Shown here: piece after piece, positions 1-8,676 of the stretch
How the letters are laid out: each line of letters begins with the position of its first letter
How positions within the stretch are numbered: position 1 is the first letter of the stretch
Assembly (NCBI GenBank): GCA_035629175.1
Contig: DASPIL010000103.1
Coordinates: 62,001 to 126,000, forward strand
Origin: Verrucomicrobiia bacterium
Lineage (GTDB): Bacteria > Verrucomicrobiota > Verrucomicrobiia > Limisphaerales > DASXHY01
Length of the DNA: 64,000 bases
Direction: 5' to 3'
Translations under genes and position numbers: made by a program
The notes under the pieces: generated by a model
Databases searched by the model: none
Seen by the model: the letters and a program-made list of their open reading frames with translations, nothing else
What the model was told of the DNA's origin: nothing

Positions 1-1
1 G

Positions 2-202
2 AATGCAGAAGGTGGATTGCATGACCCGGCGAAAGACAGTGCCGCGCCTGCGAGTGTATTGATTCCAAAACCAGAGGCCCGCGCACTGGTCGCTTACCTG
101 ATCAGCCTGCAAGCTTCGGCGCCGCTGTTTGAAGTTCCGCTTTCTGCTGCCGAGGCGCCCGCCGCCCCGGTCGCGACCAACGCTCCTCCTCCCGCGCAAT
201 GA
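2..202 (+). CDS. C-terminal end of a c-type cytochrome (cytochrome oxidase subunit), partial
   Basis: The reading frame is open from the first bases of the window and ends at 202, so only the last 66 residues are visible. The segment PEARALVAYLISL resembles the final helix of a class I cytochrome c domain, and it is followed by an Ala/Pro-rich tail. The stop overlaps the start of the next cytochrome gene (ATGA), so the two are probably co-translated. By context it may be the end of a CcoO-like subunit of a cbb3-type oxidase, but the heme motif lies outside the window and this is an inference. Confidence 0.6.
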   Translation, partial: NAEGGLHDPAKDSAAPASVLIPKPEARALVAYLISLQASAPLFEVPLSAAEAPAAPVATNAPPPAQ

Positions 203-816
203 GTTCCTTCGTGAAGCCAACTGAAACGACAGCGTCATCCGCGAACAAGACGCGCGGAGCTGTCGTGCCCATCTGGCTGTTTGTCCTGCTGTTCATGCTG
301 CTCTATTGGGGAGCACTGTATTTCGATGCGAAGGGTGGATGGTTCAGCGCGAAGGTGTATGCGCCGTTCCACACTGAGGAGGAGGTTGCATCACTGCAGC
401 CGGGCGGGGGAGGCAACGAGTTTTTCGATCTTGGAAAACAGGTTTACAACAGGCCGACATGTTCCGCGTGTCACATGCCTTCAGGCCAGGGATCGCCAGG
501 ACAGTTTCCGCCGCTCACCGGTTCGGAATGGGTGTTGGAGGAACATCCCGGGCGTTTCATTCGCCTGGTTCTCTACGGTCTGCAGGGTCCGATCACCGTC
601 AAAGGACAGCAATTCAACAGCAGCATGGTTCCCTGGAACATGTTGAGTGACGAGGAAGTTGCCGCTGTCATCACCTACGTTCGGCAGAACAAGGAATGGG
701 GCAATAATGCTTCAGCCGTCACGCCCGAGCAGGTGAAGGCTGTTCGAGAAAAAGTCGGCAACCGCGCCCAGCCGTTCACGGCTGCGGAGCTTCTGCAGAT
801 CGATCCCACTGAGTAA
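199..816 (+). CDS. Membrane-anchored mono-heme cytochrome c (CcoP-like)
   Basis: A 205-residue protein with one N-terminal membrane segment (about residues 22-42) followed by a single cytochrome c domain. The heme c attachment motif CSACH lies at residues 88-92, and Met143 in the segment NSSMVPW is the likely sixth ligand. It should face the periplasm and pass electrons to a terminal oxidase. The start ATG overlaps the stop of the preceding cytochrome gene. With one heme it is shorter than classical two-heme CcoP, so 'CcoP-like' rests on context; a general oxidase-associated cytochrome c is equally possible. Confidence 0.75.
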   Translation: MSSFVKPTETTASSANKTRGAVVPIWLFVLLFMLLYWGALYFDAKGGWFSAKVYAPFHTEEEVASLQPGGGGNEFFDLGKQVYNRPTCSACHMPSGQGSPGQFPPLTGSEWVLEEHPGRFIRLVLYGLQGPITVKGQQFNSSMVPWNMLSDEEVAAVITYVRQNKEWGNNASAVTPEQVKAVREKVGNRAQPFTAAELLQIDPTE

Positions 817-902
817 GCTGGGAACGCGGGCATGATCACGGTGATTCCGGGTGCGACGGGGTATCGCGATGGAAATGCGCAATTTCCGAACCCCTTTAAC
901 AT

Positions 903-928
903 TGAGCGGGCTGAAGCCCGGCGCTCCG
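903..928 (-). repeat. REP-like intergenic hairpin, copy A
   Basis: Read on the minus strand, the sequence begins CGGAGCGCCG and continues into a short stem with a TTCA loop (CGGGC-TTCA-GCCCG). It sits in the 115-base gap between the converging cytochrome and queG genes. A second element with the same ten-base lead-in and the same design is at 61674-61700. It may also help end transcription, but there is no T-run. Confidence 0.4.
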
Positions 929-931
929 TTG

Positions 932-1999
932 TCAGGCAGGGAACGTCCCATTCTTCTCGGAAGTTCTCGCTTCAATCTGATCAATCGCCCATTGGGCATG
1001 CTCCACAATCAGGGGCTCTGCATCTCGCGTTGCCTTTTTGAGAGCAGGCAACGCAGACGGATCACCGACGTTTCCAAGTGCGACGCACACGTTTCGCAAC
1101 AATCCCCTCCGCTTTGTTCGTAAGATTGGTGATCCCAAGAACCGTTGCTTGAATCCCGCATTATTCAATGCCAGCAATTCCAGCAGGGCGGGAGTCTCGA
1201 CCTCGGCTCGGCGATGCGGCTGCATCATGCGGCCTTGCTGTGCAAACCGATTCCACGGACACGCCGCCAGGCAATCGTCGCAACCATATATCCTGTTTCC
1301 AATTGCCGGGCGCAGTTCGATCGGGATGGAACCCTTCAGCTCGATCGTCAGATACGAAATGCAACGCCGCGCATCGAGTTTATAAGGCGCAAGGATCGCC
1401 TGCGTCGGACACGCCGTCAGGCATCGCGTACAGCTGCCGCAACGGGGTTGCTCAGGTGCATCGGGATCCAGTTTCAACGTGGTGATGATTTCCGAAAGGA
1501 AGATCCAGTTGCCGAGTTTGCGGCTGATGAGATTCGTGTGCTTGCCGGCAAATCCCAGGCCGGCCCGTTGCGCAAGGTCACGTTCCAGCAGTGGACCCGT
1601 ATCGACATACCAAAGCGAACGCGTGCCGGTGTCCAGTGAGTCGATGAACGCCACCAGACTCTTCAGCGGCTCCACGAGAACGTCGTGGTAATCGGCATAG
1701 CGCGCGTATCGCGCCACTGTTCCAGCTCCACCAATGGTTTCCGCAGCGTCCGCAGGGGAACTCGAATCGGGGGCGTAGCTGATTGCGAGGCACACGACGC
1801 TCAAGGCGCCGGGCAGCACGAGCTGGGGATCAACGCGCTTGTCGGCGTTGCGCTCGATCCATGCCATTTCGCCATGACGCTGCTCATCCAGCCACTGCTG
1901 AAATTCACGCGCGTGGATGGGAGATGCGGCCGTCGTAAACTGGCATGCATCAAATCCAAGTTCCCGCGCGCGATGTCGGATGGCGTCTTCGTGTGTCAC
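932..1999 (-). CDS. queG: Epoxyqueuosine reductase QueG
   Basis: This 355-residue cytosolic enzyme reduces epoxyqueuosine to queuosine in tRNA, the last step of queuosine synthesis, and the family uses cobalamin and two 4Fe-4S clusters. The cluster motifs are visible as CGSCTRCLTACP and CDDCLAACPW. The C-terminus (around DPSALPALKKA) looks like a HEAT-type repeat, as in long QueG proteins. The ATG start overlaps the stop of aroK (ATGA), so the two form a minus-strand pair. Length and motifs match the family. Confidence 0.93.
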   Translation of the reverse strand: MTHEDAIRHRARELGFDACQFTTAASPIHAREFQQWLDEQRHGEMAWIERNADKRVDPQLVLPGALSVVCLAISYAPDSSSPADAAETIGGAGTVARYARYADYHDVLVEPLKSLVAFIDSLDTGTRSLWYVDTGPLLERDLAQRAGLGFAGKHTNLISRKLGNWIFLSEIITTLKLDPDAPEQPRCGSCTRCLTACPTQAILAPYKLDARRCISYLTIELKGSIPIELRPAIGNRIYGCDDCLAACPWNRFAQQGRMMQPHRRAEVETPALLELLALNNAGFKQRFLGSPILRTKRRGLLRNVCVALGNVGDPSALPALKKATRDAEPLIVEHAQWAIDQIEARTSEKNGTFPA

Positions 2000-2550
2000 G
2001 TTTCACGATTCCACGAGTGTTCCGGGTGGGCCATGGAATAGTGATGCATCACCTGTTGCACAACTTCCTTCACGGATCTCAGTTCAGTGTTGATCAATAC
2101 ATCTGCCAGGCGGTATGCAGGCTCGCGGGCACTGAGAAGCGTGCGGATCCTGCCGAGCGGATCGGGATCGTGAAGCAGGGGCCTGTGCGCCTGATGCCGG
2201 ACCCGTTCCCAGATTTTTTCTGGCGAAGCCCAGAGGCAGACGACGAGCGCGTGCGACTTGAGGCTGGCGAGATTGTCAGGGTTTACAGGCAGCCCGCCTC
2301 CCGTGGAAATGACATGGTGTCGCAAGTGTTCGAGATTCCTCGTGATTCCTGCTTCAAGCGCGCGAAACGACGGTTCACCATCCTCTTCGAAAATCCGCGA
2401 AATCGTCCGTCCTTCGGATGTCTCAATGAGTTGATCCGTATCGAGGAATGTGAAACCCAATTGGTGTGCCAGCACCTGGCCGACGGATGATTTTCCCGTG
2501 CCCATGAATCCGATGAGCGCGATGTTCTGGATCTGCCGCGAGTTGCTCAC
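1996..2550 (-). CDS. aroK: Shikimate kinase
   Basis: A 184-residue P-loop kinase that phosphorylates shikimate with ATP in the common aromatic amino-acid pathway. The Walker A motif GFMGTGKSS is close to the N-terminus, followed by the family signatures DTDQLIE (shikimate binding) and STGGGLP. The length is normal. The start is a GTG. It lies directly upstream of queG and overlaps it, so expression is probably coupled, although the two pathways are unrelated. Confidence 0.93.
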   Translation of the reverse strand: MSNSRQIQNIALIGFMGTGKSSVGQVLAHQLGFTFLDTDQLIETSEGRTISRIFEEDGEPSFRALEAGITRNLEHLRHHVISTGGGLPVNPDNLASLKSHALVVCLWASPEKIWERVRHQAHRPLLHDPDPLGRIRTLLSAREPAYRLADVLINTELRSVKEVVQQVMHHYSMAHPEHSWNRET

Positions 2551-2601
2551 GAATTCTGAATAGCGGAATAAGCTTCCAAATGCGAGCAGGAGAACGGCGG
2601 G

Positions 2602-3060
2602 TCAGATCGCGAAGTCCAGAGGTTCCAGCGGCTGCTGCAGGTTGCGCCCGCGTTCGCAAAGATCGGCAATGGTGGTTTTCTCCATGAGGCGCACCACCGC
2701 CTCGCGCACTTCCTTCATCACGCTGCGGATCGGGCAGCGCAATTCGTCAGGACAGGTGCACTTCTCATAGAACCGTTCACTCACGCAACTCACCGGTGCC
2801 AGGGCTCCTTCAATATGCCGGACGATTGACGCCAGCTTGATTTCGTGCGGGGGGCGGGCGAGGCGATATCCGCCAGCGACGCCGCGGCGGCTCTGCACGA
2901 TTCCGGCGCTCTTCAAATCGTTGAGAATCTGTTCGAGAAATCGCTTTGGAATGTTCTGCTCGTCCGAGATCGTCTGAATGCGAACCACTGGATCGGGATA
3001 TCGGGATCCAAGGACCAGGAGCGCACGCAAAGCGTATTCACCTCGAACAGACAGTTTCAT
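2602..3060 (-). CDS. Rrf2-family transcription regulator (IscR/CymR type)
   Basis: A 152-residue winged-helix regulator. The start MKLSVRGEYALRAL is the standard Rrf2 N-terminus, so I use the ATG at 3060 rather than one 39 bases upstream. Cysteines 92, 101, 103 and 109 lie where IscR-like members bind an Fe-S cluster, suggesting a sulfur, iron or redox input. It is divergent from the sulfate-uptake operon, which parallels CymR control of sulfur genes, so it is the obvious candidate regulator of that operon and of itself. No Shine-Dalgarno sequence is seen. Family is firm; the effector is inferred. Confidence 0.88.
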   Translation of the reverse strand: MKLSVRGEYALRALLVLGSRYPDPVVRIQTISDEQNIPKRFLEQILNDLKSAGIVQSRRGVAGGYRLARPPHEIKLASIVRHIEGALAPVSCVSERFYEKCTCPDELRCPIRSVMKEVREAVVRLMEKTTIADLCERGRNLQQPLEPLDFAI

Positions 3061-3087
3061 GAAGCAAAAACATAGAATGTACACGAG

Positions 3088-3097
3088 GTTGATCAAC
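3088..3097. promoter_or_regulatory. Perfect 10-base palindrome upstream of the Rrf2 gene
   Basis: GTTGATCAAC is perfectly self-complementary and lies 28 bases before the regulator start codon. It is short enough to occur by chance and is listed because it sits among two stronger palindromes in the same divergent gap. Confidence 0.25.
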
Positions 3098-3104
3098 ATT
3101 TAGT

Positions 3105-3119
3105 TTGCAATGATTGCAA
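3105..3119. promoter_or_regulatory. Palindrome TTGCAAT-g-ATTGCAA, possible operator
   Basis: Perfect seven-base half-sites separated by one base, in the 230-base gap between the Rrf2 regulator and the sulfate porin. A related half-site (ATTGCAAA) recurs near 3139. A dimeric winged-helix regulator could bind here; autoregulation of the rrf2 gene is the natural guess. Confidence 0.4.
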
Positions 3120-3153
3120 GCCGCTGAAACACAACCAATTGCAAATTCATTGT

Positions 3154-3178
3154 AATCTCTATTGACACAGTAGAGATT
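3154..3178. promoter_or_regulatory. Inverted repeat AATCTCTA-N9-TAGAGATT enclosing a TTGACA box, likely operator/promoter
   Basis: Two perfect eight-base arms flank a nine-base spacer that contains TTGACA at 3162-3167, a consensus -35 box for plus-strand transcription toward the porin. No good -10 follows at the usual distance (CATTGT at 3185-3190). A repressor bound here would cover the -35 box. The most economical reading is a binding site of the adjacent Rrf2 regulator controlling the sulfate operon. Confidence 0.5.
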
Positions 3179-3290
3179 GTTGCGCATTGTCACGGTGCTG
3201 CCACTGATGCGGGATGAACCCATAGCGGCAGTTAAGAATCAGATTACGATAGCCCGAACGAGGGCGTCGGTGAACGACAAGCGAACTGAC

Positions 3291-4661
3291 ATGAAACGAC
3301 AATTGCCTCTTCTGTTAGCGGTCGCGGCAGGTTTTGTGGGACCTGCAGCAATGGCTGATGAAACCAGTGATTCCATCGAAGCGTTGAAACAGCAGATTCA
3401 GGCCCTGGACCAAAAGGTCCGGATTCTTGAGCGCCAGCGCGAACTCGAGGCTGAAACCGCCGCAGCCAAGCCAAAAGACACGCCGCGTCTTGCCATTGGC
3501 AATGGCGGTCTCGTGGGGAGCTCTGCTGACACCAACTTTGTGTTCAAGCTGAACGGCGTGCTCCAGGTGGACAATCGGACCTTCCTCGGTGAAAGCCACA
3601 TCAAGGGAAACGACGGCTTTCTCCTTCGTCGTGCGCGTCCCATTTTTTCCGGAACAGTCTACCGCGACTTCGACTTCATGTTCGTGCCGGACTTTGGCGG
3701 TTCTTCCGTCCAGATCGTGGATGCCTACCTGAACTATCGTTATCAACCCTGGCTGCAGTTGAGGGCTGGCAAGTTCAAGGTTCCCGTCGGGCTGGAACAT
3801 CTGCAGTCAGACCCGGTTACGTTCTTCAACGAGCGATCCATCGTGACGTCGCTCGTTCCGAACCGCGACATGGGATTCCAGCTTTGGGGCGATGTGGCCG
3901 CCGGACGCCTGAGCTATGCGGCTGGTGTATTCAACGGAGTTGGTGATGGACGCAGTTCGAGCAACTCGGATTTTGAGGATCATCGTGAATTTGCCGGCCG
4001 GCTTTTCGCAACCCCCTTCAAGAATTCCGATAATCGCCTCTTGTCCGGTTTGGGATTCGGCGTGGGCGGCAGCTGGGGCAATGTTTCATCGAACGTGACC
4101 GGCTTGGCGAGCGGTTACGCAACCGATGGACAGCAACAATATTTCACTTACACGAACGGCGCTGTAGCCAACGGCACGCATTGGCGCGTCTCACCCCAGG
4201 CGTACTGGTACTACGGACCGTTTGGCTTGCTGGCGGAATATGCGGTCTCTCACCAGGAAGTAAGCCGCGGCCCGCTGTCCGCCAGCCTGGAGCACAGGGC
4301 GTGGCAGATTGCCGCGGGATGGGTGCTGACCGGGGAAGATGCGACGTTCACAGGCATCAACCCGATGAAACCGTTCGACCCCCGCGCCGGCCAGTGGGGA
4401 GCGCTGCAGTTGGTCGCACGGTATGCGGAACTGGATATTGACGACGATACCTTTCCAACATTCGCGAATCCGGCGGCTTCGGCGACAGGCGCCCAATCAT
4501 GGGCGATCGGACTGAATTGGTTCCTGAACAAAAACATCCGCGTGAACACGAGCTACTCGCGAACGGCCTTCGACGGCGGCGGTTCTGGGACCAGCGGCAC
4601 GGGCGCTGTGACATCCCAGCCGGAGGAAGTCATTTTCTCCCGTGTTCAACTGGCATTCTAA
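3291..4661 (+). CDS. Outer-membrane porin of the sulfate operon (OprP/OprO-like)
   Basis: A 456-residue protein starting MKRQLPLLLAVAAGF, with signal peptide cleavage likely after AMA. A short coiled-coil (IEALKQQIQALDQKVRILE) follows the signal and precedes a beta-barrel ending in the terminal aromatic residue of outer-membrane proteins (VQLAF). This layout is that of phosphate-selective porins O and P. It is the first gene of the sulfate-uptake operon, so I infer that it passes sulfate or other oxyanions to the periplasmic binding proteins. The start was chosen because the longer frame would put 38 residues ahead of the signal peptide. Confidence 0.82.
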   Translation: MKRQLPLLLAVAAGFVGPAAMADETSDSIEALKQQIQALDQKVRILERQRELEAETAAAKPKDTPRLAIGNGGLVGSSADTNFVFKLNGVLQVDNRTFLGESHIKGNDGFLLRRARPIFSGTVYRDFDFMFVPDFGGSSVQIVDAYLNYRYQPWLQLRAGKFKVPVGLEHLQSDPVTFFNERSIVTSLVPNRDMGFQLWGDVAAGRLSYAAGVFNGVGDGRSSSNSDFEDHREFAGRLFATPFKNSDNRLLSGLGFGVGGSWGNVSSNVTGLASGYATDGQQQYFTYTNGAVANGTHWRVSPQAYWYYGPFGLLAEYAVSHQEVSRGPLSASLEHRAWQIAAGWVLTGEDATFTGINPMKPFDPRAGQWGALQLVARYAELDIDDDTFPTFANPAASATGAQSWAIGLNWFLNKNIRVNTSYSRTAFDGGGSGTSGTGAVTSQPEEVIFSRVQLAF

Positions 4662-4688
4662 TTGATCCGAACTTCAAGCATCCAAACC

Positions 4689-5684
4689 ATGAAACATGTA
4701 TTCAACGCATTGGTCGCGGGCGCGATCCTCACAACGTCCAGCTTCGCGGCAAATTACACGCTGCTGAACGTTTCCTATGATCCCACGCGGGAATTGTATC
4801 AGGACTACAACAAAGCGTTTGCGCAGTATTGGAAGCAGAAAAGCGGCGACAACGTCACGATCCAGCAATCGCACGGCGGTTCGGGCAAACAGGCGCGCGG
4901 CGTCATCGATGGATTGCAGGCCGACGTGGTCACGCTCGCGCTCGCCTACGACATCGACGCAATTGTTGAAAAGGGAAAGCTCCTGCCCGCGGATTGGCAG
5001 AAGCGTTTGCCTCACAACAGTGCTCCTTACACGTCCACGATCGTGTTCGTGGTGCGGAAGGGGAATCCGAAAGGCATCAAGGACTGGGACGACCTCGTGA
5101 AGCCTGGCGTCGCGTTGATTCCCGCGAATCCCAAGACATCAGGCGCTGCGCGCTGGGCGTATCTGGCTGCATGGGGATTTGCGTTGAAGAAGCATGGCAA
5201 TGATGAAGCCAAGGCGAAGGACTTCATCACGAAGTTCTACCGCAATGTGCCCGTTCTGGATTCAGGCGCGCGCGGTGCAACGACCACGTTCATTCAGCGC
5301 GAAATTGGCGACGTGTTGGTAGGCTGGGAAAACGAGGCTTATCTTGCGTTGAAGGAGTTCGGCGCCGACAAGTTTGAAATCATCACGCCCTCGATCAGCA
5401 TCCTGGCCGAGCCAACGGTTGCCCTCGTTGACCGCGTCACGAAGAAGAAGGGAACGGAGCGCGTGGCGAAGGCATATCTGGACTACCTCTACTCGGAAGA
5501 GGCGCAGGACATCGTGGGCCGGAATTTCTACAGACCCCGCTCGGAAAAGGCCGCGGCCAAATACAAAGAGCAGTTTGCCAAAGTCGAACTCTTCACGATC
5601 GATGAAGTATTCGGGGGATGGCAGGCGGCGCAGAAGAAGCATTTTGCTGACGGCGCATTCTTCGATCAGATCCAGAAACCGTGA
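4689..5684 (+). CDS. sbp: Periplasmic sulfate-binding protein, copy 1
   Basis: A 331-residue solute-binding protein with signal peptide ([20 protein letters not shown]). It captures sulfate (possibly thiosulfate) in the periplasm and delivers it to the CysTW permease. Family signatures are visible: [13 protein letters not shown] near the mature N-terminus, [24 protein letters not shown] and RGATTTF. The start chosen gives the signal peptide directly. A closely similar second copy follows at 5737. Confidence 0.93.
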   Translation: MKHVFNALVAGAILTTSSFAANYTLLNVSYDPTRELYQDYNKAFAQYWKQKSGDNVTIQQSHGGSGKQARGVIDGLQADVVTLALAYDIDAIVEKGKLLPADWQKRLPHNSAPYTSTIVFVVRKGNPKGIKDWDDLVKPGVALIPANPKTSGAARWAYLAAWGFALKKHGNDEAKAKDFITKFYRNVPVLDSGARGATTTFIQREIGDVLVGWENEAYLALKEFGADKFEIITPSISILAEPTVALVDRVTKKKGTERVAKAYLDYLYSEEAQDIVGRNFYRPRSEKAAAKYKEQFAKVELFTIDEVFGGWQAAQKKHFADGAFFDQIQKP

Positions 5685-5736
5685 GGTTATTCCCGCCGAG
5701 GCCGGACCCCTCGCCCGGCAACATCATCTAAAATTT

Positions 5737-6735
5737 ATGAAACTTCGATTCCTGACTTTTGCAGCCGCGGCATTCGCGGGATTGCTTTCGGCGAGTGGCG
5801 CAGAAACCAAGTTGCTCAACGCTTCCTTCGACATCGCACGCGAGCTGTTCAACGGCATTAATCCAGCCTTTGCAGCGCATTGGAAACGTCAGACAGGCGA
5901 CACCATTTCCATCAACCAATCGCACGCGGGTTCAACCAAGCAGGCACGAGCCGTCATTGACGGGCTCGAGGCCGACGTCGTGACGTTCAACCAGGTGACC
6001 GATGTGGACGCGGTCGCGGCTCGTGGGTTGGTTGCGTCTGACTGGCGCCAACGCCTGCCGCACAACAGCTCGCCGTTCAGTTCGACCATTGTATTCCTGG
6101 TCCGCAAAGGGAACCCGAAGGGCATTCGCGATTGGGACGACCTCGTGAAGCCTGGGGTCTCCGTCATCGTTCCGAACCCCAAGACATCGGGCAACGGCCG
6201 TTACAGTTATCTGGCCGCATATGCATTCGCGTTGAAAAAATTCAACGGCAACGACGCGCGGGCGCGCGAGTTTGTGGCGGCGCTGTTCAAGAATGTTCCC
6301 ATTCTCGACACAGGCGGGCGCGGAGCCACTACGAGTTTCGTGCAACGCGAAATTGGCGATGTTCTGCTGACGTTTGAGGCGGAAGTTTTTCTCACGATCC
6401 AGGAAGTGGGAAACAGCAAGTTCGATGCGGTCATTCCGTCGTACAGCATCGAAGCCGAAATGCCCGTCGCTGTGGTTGAGCGCGTGACGCAAAAGCGCGG
6501 GACGGCGAAGGCGGCCGCGGCCTATTTGGAATTCCTTTACAGCGAGGAAGCACAGGCAATCGTCGCAAAACATTATTATCGACCCCGGTCTGAGAAAGCT
6601 CTTCAGGCATCCGGCCAGTTCAAGAAGCTCGAGCTGTTTTCCGCCGAGAAGGTGCTGGGGGATTGGGCGGCTATTCAGAAGACGCACTTCTCCGAAGGCG
6701 GCGTGTTCGACAAAATCTACCAGCGCAAGCAGTGA
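5737..6735 (+). CDS. Periplasmic sulfate-binding protein, copy 2
   Basis: A 332-residue paralogue of the preceding gene, with signal peptide MKLRFLTFAAAAFAGLLSASG. It keeps the same signatures (LLNASFDIARELF, LPHNSSPFSSTIVF, NPKTSGNGRY, RGATTSF). The two copies align along their whole length, pointing to tandem duplication. The copies may differ in ligand (sulfate versus thiosulfate, sulfonate or molybdate) or in affinity; the sequence alone does not show which. A 52-base gap separates it from copy 1. Confidence 0.92.
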   Translation: MKLRFLTFAAAAFAGLLSASGAETKLLNASFDIARELFNGINPAFAAHWKRQTGDTISINQSHAGSTKQARAVIDGLEADVVTFNQVTDVDAVAARGLVASDWRQRLPHNSSPFSSTIVFLVRKGNPKGIRDWDDLVKPGVSVIVPNPKTSGNGRYSYLAAYAFALKKFNGNDARAREFVAALFKNVPILDTGGRGATTSFVQREIGDVLLTFEAEVFLTIQEVGNSKFDAVIPSYSIEAEMPVAVVERVTQKRGTAKAAAAYLEFLYSEEAQAIVAKHYYRPRSEKALQASGQFKKLELFSAEKVLGDWAAIQKTHFSEGGVFDKIYQRKQ

Positions 6736-6762
6736 TCCGGCTGCTGGCGGCATCGGACGATC

Positions 6763-6796
6763 CGCCGCGCGGTGCCGGGTCGGACTCCGCGCGGCG
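6763..6796 (+). other. GC-rich hairpin inside the sulfate operon
   Basis: CGCCGCGCGG (6763-6772) pairs perfectly with CCGCGCGGCG (6787-6796) across a 14-base loop, in the 176-base gap between the second binding-protein gene and cysT. It has no T-run. In such operons a strong hairpin here often protects the upstream message, giving more binding protein than permease; that role is inferred. Confidence 0.5.
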
Positions 6797-6911
6797 ATTC
6801 ACAAAAGCGTTTATTCGCCAGATGCATTGATTCCTGAATTTGCCTGAAGTAAAGTCCGCCCCGAATCGGATCGGATCGACCACGAGACTCACGCCCTGAG
6901 ACGACTATTGC

Positions 6912-7736
6912 ATGGCTGCGAAAAAATTTAACGCGTTGCCCGGGTTTGGCCTTACCATGGGCATTACGCTGTTTTTTCTCGGAACCATCGTGCTGATTCC
7001 GTTTGCCGGATTGATCATTCGCACGTGCGGTTTGTCCTGGACTGATTTCTGGCATCTTGCAACCACGGATCGCGCGATGGCGGCATACCGCCTGACCTTT
7101 GGCGCGTCGCTGGTCGCAGCACTGGCAAATGCGGTTTTCGGAACGCTGCTGGCGTGGGTGCTGGTTCGCTACGAGTTTCCCGGAAGGCGGTTCATTGATG
7201 CGATGGTTGATTTTCCATTCGCTCTGCCGACTGCCGTAGCTGGTTTGACCCTCGCGAATCTCTTCGCCGCGAACGGGTGGCTTGGCAAATTTCTCGTGCC
7301 GCTGGGAATCAAGGGGGCGTTCACGCCTTTGGGGGTCGTGATCGCGTTGACGTTTGTGGGCCTGCCATTCGTCGTGAGAACCTTGCAACCTGTGCTTGAA
7401 CAGTTTGAACGTGAAGTCGAGGAGGCGTCGGCAACCCTCGGTGCGGGGCGGCTCCGAACCTTCATCAGCATCATTGCCCCGACACTGTTTCCGGCGGTGC
7501 TGACCGGGTTCACGCTGGCGTTTGCGCGAGCGATTGGTGAATACGGATCGATCGTATTCATTTCCGGCAATCTCCCGTTCAAGACGGAGATCGCGCCCTA
7601 TCTCATTGTGATGCGCCTTGAAGAATACGATTACACGGGAGCAATCGCACTCTCGGTGGTGCTGTTGATATTCTCTTTCGTGCTGCTCGCCGTCATCAAC
7701 CTGGTTGAGCAGTGGGCCAATCGTTTTCAGCATTGA
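6912..7736 (+). CDS. cysT: Sulfate ABC transporter permease CysT (CysU)
   Basis: A 274-residue inner-membrane permease with six predicted membrane segments, the first at about residues 16-38. The EAA loop that contacts the ATPase is visible as EEASATLGAGRLRTFISI, followed by GEYGSIVFISGN, typical of the CysT/ModB group. It should pair with CysW to form the sulfate channel. Its stop lies one base before the cysW start. Confidence 0.93.
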   Translation: MAAKKFNALPGFGLTMGITLFFLGTIVLIPFAGLIIRTCGLSWTDFWHLATTDRAMAAYRLTFGASLVAALANAVFGTLLAWVLVRYEFPGRRFIDAMVDFPFALPTAVAGLTLANLFAANGWLGKFLVPLGIKGAFTPLGVVIALTFVGLPFVVRTLQPVLEQFEREVEEASATLGAGRLRTFISIIAPTLFPAVLTGFTLAFARAIGEYGSIVFISGNLPFKTEIAPYLIVMRLEEYDYTGAIALSVVLLIFSFVLLAVINLVEQWANRFQH

Positions 7737-7737
7737 T

Positions 7738-8676
7738 ATGGCCGGAATCGTCACCCGAAAGATCGCCGCCTCGCGCCAGCAATCACAGCGCGGCACGGAG
7801 GAATCTCCGCTGGTGAAGTGGACGCTCATCAGCCTGGCCCTCGTGTTCTGCCTGATTTTCCTGCTGCTTCCGCTGGCCAACGTCTTCGTCCAGGCGCTTG
7901 CGAAGGGCTGGAGTTACTATTGGGATGCGCTGACGAATCCCGATTCATGGGCTGCGATTCGCCTCACGCTGACGGTTGCGCTGATCAGTGTGCCGATCAA
8001 TGTGGTGTTCGGCCTCGCGGCTTCCTGGGCGATAGCGAAGTTCAAGTTCCGCGGCCGATCGCTCCTGATCACGCTCATTGACCTGCCGTTCTCGGTATCG
8101 CCAGTGGTCGCGGGATTGATGTTCGTGGTTCTGTTCGGCCTGCAGGGTTACTTCGGCCAATGGCTCGATGAAAGGAACATAAAGATCATTTTTGCCGTGC
8201 CGGGAATTGTTCTCGCCACGGTCTTCGTCACTTTTCCATTCGTCGCCCGTGAATTGATTCCCGTAATGCAGGCGACGGGAACGGAACAGGAGCAGGCAGC
8301 GCTGAGTCTTGGCGCCAACGGCTGGCAGACCTTCTGGTTCGTAACCTTGCCTTCCGTGAAGTGGGGTTTGATTTATGGCGTCATTCTTTGCAATGCGCGC
8401 GCCATGGGTGAGTTCGGCGCTGTTTCAGTGGTATCGGGCCATATCACGGGATTGACCGATACGATGCCGCTGAGGGTCGAGAAACTTTATAACGAGTACA
8501 ACGCTCCCGCGGCATTCGCCATTGCCAGCGTACTGGCGCTGCTCGCCTTGATCACGCTTGCCGTCAAGACACTGCTCGAGTGGAGGCAGGCCCGGGAATA
8601 TGAACGCACACAGCAGGCTCCGGTGGATCCGGCCGAAATGGATACCGACTTTATAGCGCGCGAGAATTTGAAATGA
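7738..8676 (+). CDS. cysW: Sulfate ABC transporter permease CysW
   Basis: A 312-residue permease partner of CysT. An N-terminal cytoplasmic stretch precedes the first membrane segment (VKWTLISLALVFCLIFLLLP). The EAA loop reads EQAALSLGANGWQTFWF, and the segment ARAMGEFGAVSVVSGHI is diagnostic for CysW. I use the ATG at 7738, two bases after the cysT stop, rather than an earlier start inside cysT. Its stop overlaps cysA by four bases. Confidence 0.94.
   Translation: MAGIVTRKIAASRQQSQRGTEESPLVKWTLISLALVFCLIFLLLPLANVFVQALAKGWSYYWDALTNPDSWAAIRLTLTVALISVPINVVFGLAASWAIAKFKFRGRSLLITLIDLPFSVSPVVAGLMFVVLFGLQGYFGQWLDERNIKIIFAVPGIVLATVFVTFPFVARELIPVMQATGTEQEQAALSLGANGWQTFWFVTLPSVKWGLIYGVILCNARAMGEFGAVSVVSGHITGLTDTMPLRVEKLYNEYNAPAAFAIASVLALLALITLAVKTLLEWRQAREYERTQQAPVDPAEMDTDFIARENLK

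Noticed and set aside
5932-6753. 273-codon minus-strand open frame opposite the second sulfate-binding protein
   Set aside because: Antisense shadow of a certain gene; no domain or start signal.
6717-7880. 387-codon minus-strand open frame opposite cysT
   Set aside because: Lies opposite a well-supported permease gene, has a Gln/Arg/His-rich composition typical of antisense frames of high-GC genes, and matches no family.
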